Positions 63,538 through 64,000 of a stretch of 64,000 bases of DNA are shown piece by piece. A program made the translations under genes and the position numbers. How positions within the stretch are numbered: the stretch's first letter is position 1; each line of letters opens with the position of its first letter. The notes below the pieces were generated by a model. That model worked only from the letters and a program-made list of their open reading frames with translations. It was not told the DNA's origin and did no database searches. Source of the stretch: Bradyrhizobium sp. CCBAU 53340 (GTDB lineage: Bacteria > Pseudomonadota > Alphaproteobacteria > Rhizobiales > Xanthobacteraceae); NCBI RefSeq assembly GCF_015291645.1, contig NZ_CP030055.1, positions 1,054,001 to 1,118,000 of the forward strand, written 5' to 3'.

Positions 63538-64000
63538 ATGAACACGGATTTCAACCGCGTCCTCCACAAGCTCGGCAGCGCCGCGATCTGCGCCGCGCTG
63601 CTCGCTTCACCTGCCATCGCACGCGACAAACCGAACCCGCTTCTCAGCGCGCGGCAAACCAAGACGGACGTCGCTGGTCTCAACGCGCCCGCCCAGATTC
63701 TGGTTGATGTCTGGGGCATCCCGCACATCTATGCCGCCAACGAGCACGACCTGTTCTTCATGCAGGGTTTCAACGCCGCGCGCGATCGGCTCTGGCAGAT
63801 CGATCTCTGGCGCAAGCGCGGCCTTGGCCTGCTCGCAAAGGATTTCGGCCCGGCCTATGCCGAGCAGGACAAGGCGCTCCGCCTGTTCCTCTATCGCGGC
63901 GATATGACGACGGAGTGGGCGTCCTACGGCCCCAAGGCGAAGACCTATGCGGAGGCCTTCGTCGCCGGCGTCAACGCCTATGTCGCAGACGTGCGCGCCG
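63538..64000 (+). CDS. penicillin acylase family protein (N-terminal part, runs off the window)
   Basis: The first 154 residues are visible. A signal peptide (MNTDFNRVLHKLGSAAICAALLASPAIA) is followed by ILVDVWGIPHIYAANEHDLFFMQGFNAARDRLWQIDLWRKRGLG, the N-terminal hallmark of the penicillin G acylase/N-terminal nucleophile hydrolase family. The nucleophile serine that is exposed by autocleavage lies further downstream and is not in the window. GGGGAG precedes the ATG. Such enzymes cleave amides, including acyl-homoserine lactones in some members; the substrate cannot be judged here. Confidence 0.85.
   Translation, partial: MNTDFNRVLHKLGSAAICAALLASPAIARDKPNPLLSARQTKTDVAGLNAPAQILVDVWGIPHIYAANEHDLFFMQGFNAARDRLWQIDLWRKRGLGLLAKDFGPAYAEQDKALRLFLYRGDMTTEWASYGPKAKTYAEAFVAGVNAYVADVRA

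Overview
The window is about 64 kb of high-GC (roughly 64 percent by eye) alphaproteobacterial chromosome. It most resembles Bradyrhizobium or a close Bradyrhizobiaceae relative. The reasons are a dicarboxylate/fatty-acid beta-oxidation operon in the same order as the Rhodopseudomonas palustris pim operon, many high-affinity amino-acid-type ABC transporters, a P1B-5 metal ATPase with a hemerythrin tail as described in rhizobia, and a dense scatter of short palindromic intergenic repeats of several families. Species assignment is inference. No rRNA, CRISPR array, transposase or phage module is visible.

Layout, left to right. 1-7 kb: end of a cysteine-rich small protein, aspartase (aspA), and a group with two nitronate monooxygenase homologues, a thioesterase and an AMP-forming acyl-CoA synthetase. 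7-13.3 kb: three small or exported proteins, then a tight operon of a GH13 (alpha-amylase-like) protein, a small MntP-like membrane protein and a PQQ-type beta-propeller. 13.2-17.5 kb: a response-regulator remnant cut off by a repeat, a large DUF2235 (GxSxG hydrolase) membrane protein, and two small conserved genes. 17.6-20.8 kb: SDR, DUF3237, SDR and an ECF sigma factor with a SnoaL-like tail. 21-24.2 kb: P1B-5 metal ATPase with hemerythrin domain, tRNA-Leu(CAA), dsbB. 24.3-28.6 kb: a branched-chain-amino-acid-family (HAAT) ABC transporter with a fused permease-ATPase and no binding protein, divergent from a MarR regulator with a candidate operator between them.

28.9-36.3 kb: an XRE-type regulator behind a 33-bp near-perfect palindrome, then a six-gene hydrogenase-4-like membrane complex (B, C, E, F, G, I). 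Its large subunit has lost the nickel-binding cysteines, so it is better seen as an energy-converting-hydrogenase-related (Ehr) complex of unknown reaction. 36.4-40 kb: a PAS-PAS-GGDEF-EAL protein and a glycerate 2-kinase.

40.2-58.8 kb is one functional block. Four tandem paralogous HAAT binding proteins, three followed by a strong terminator hairpin, lie downstream of a single permease/ATPase set (livG-F-H-M order on the minus strand) and an IclR regulator. Divergently transcribed is pimF-A-B-C-D (hydratase/dehydrogenase, CoA ligase, thiolase, two acyl-CoA dehydrogenases) plus an SDR interrupted by a frameshift. A 19-bp IclR-like palindrome sits in the shared promoter region. The block most plausibly imports and beta-oxidises dicarboxylic or medium-to-long-chain acids.

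58.8-64 kb: an MBOAT O-acyltransferase with an SGNH-like partner, a DUF559 nuclease gene bracketed by three copies of one palindromic repeat, glycerol kinase, and the start of a penicillin-acylase-family protein running off the window. Gene starts were chosen from ribosome-binding sites and family alignment from memory. No database search was possible.
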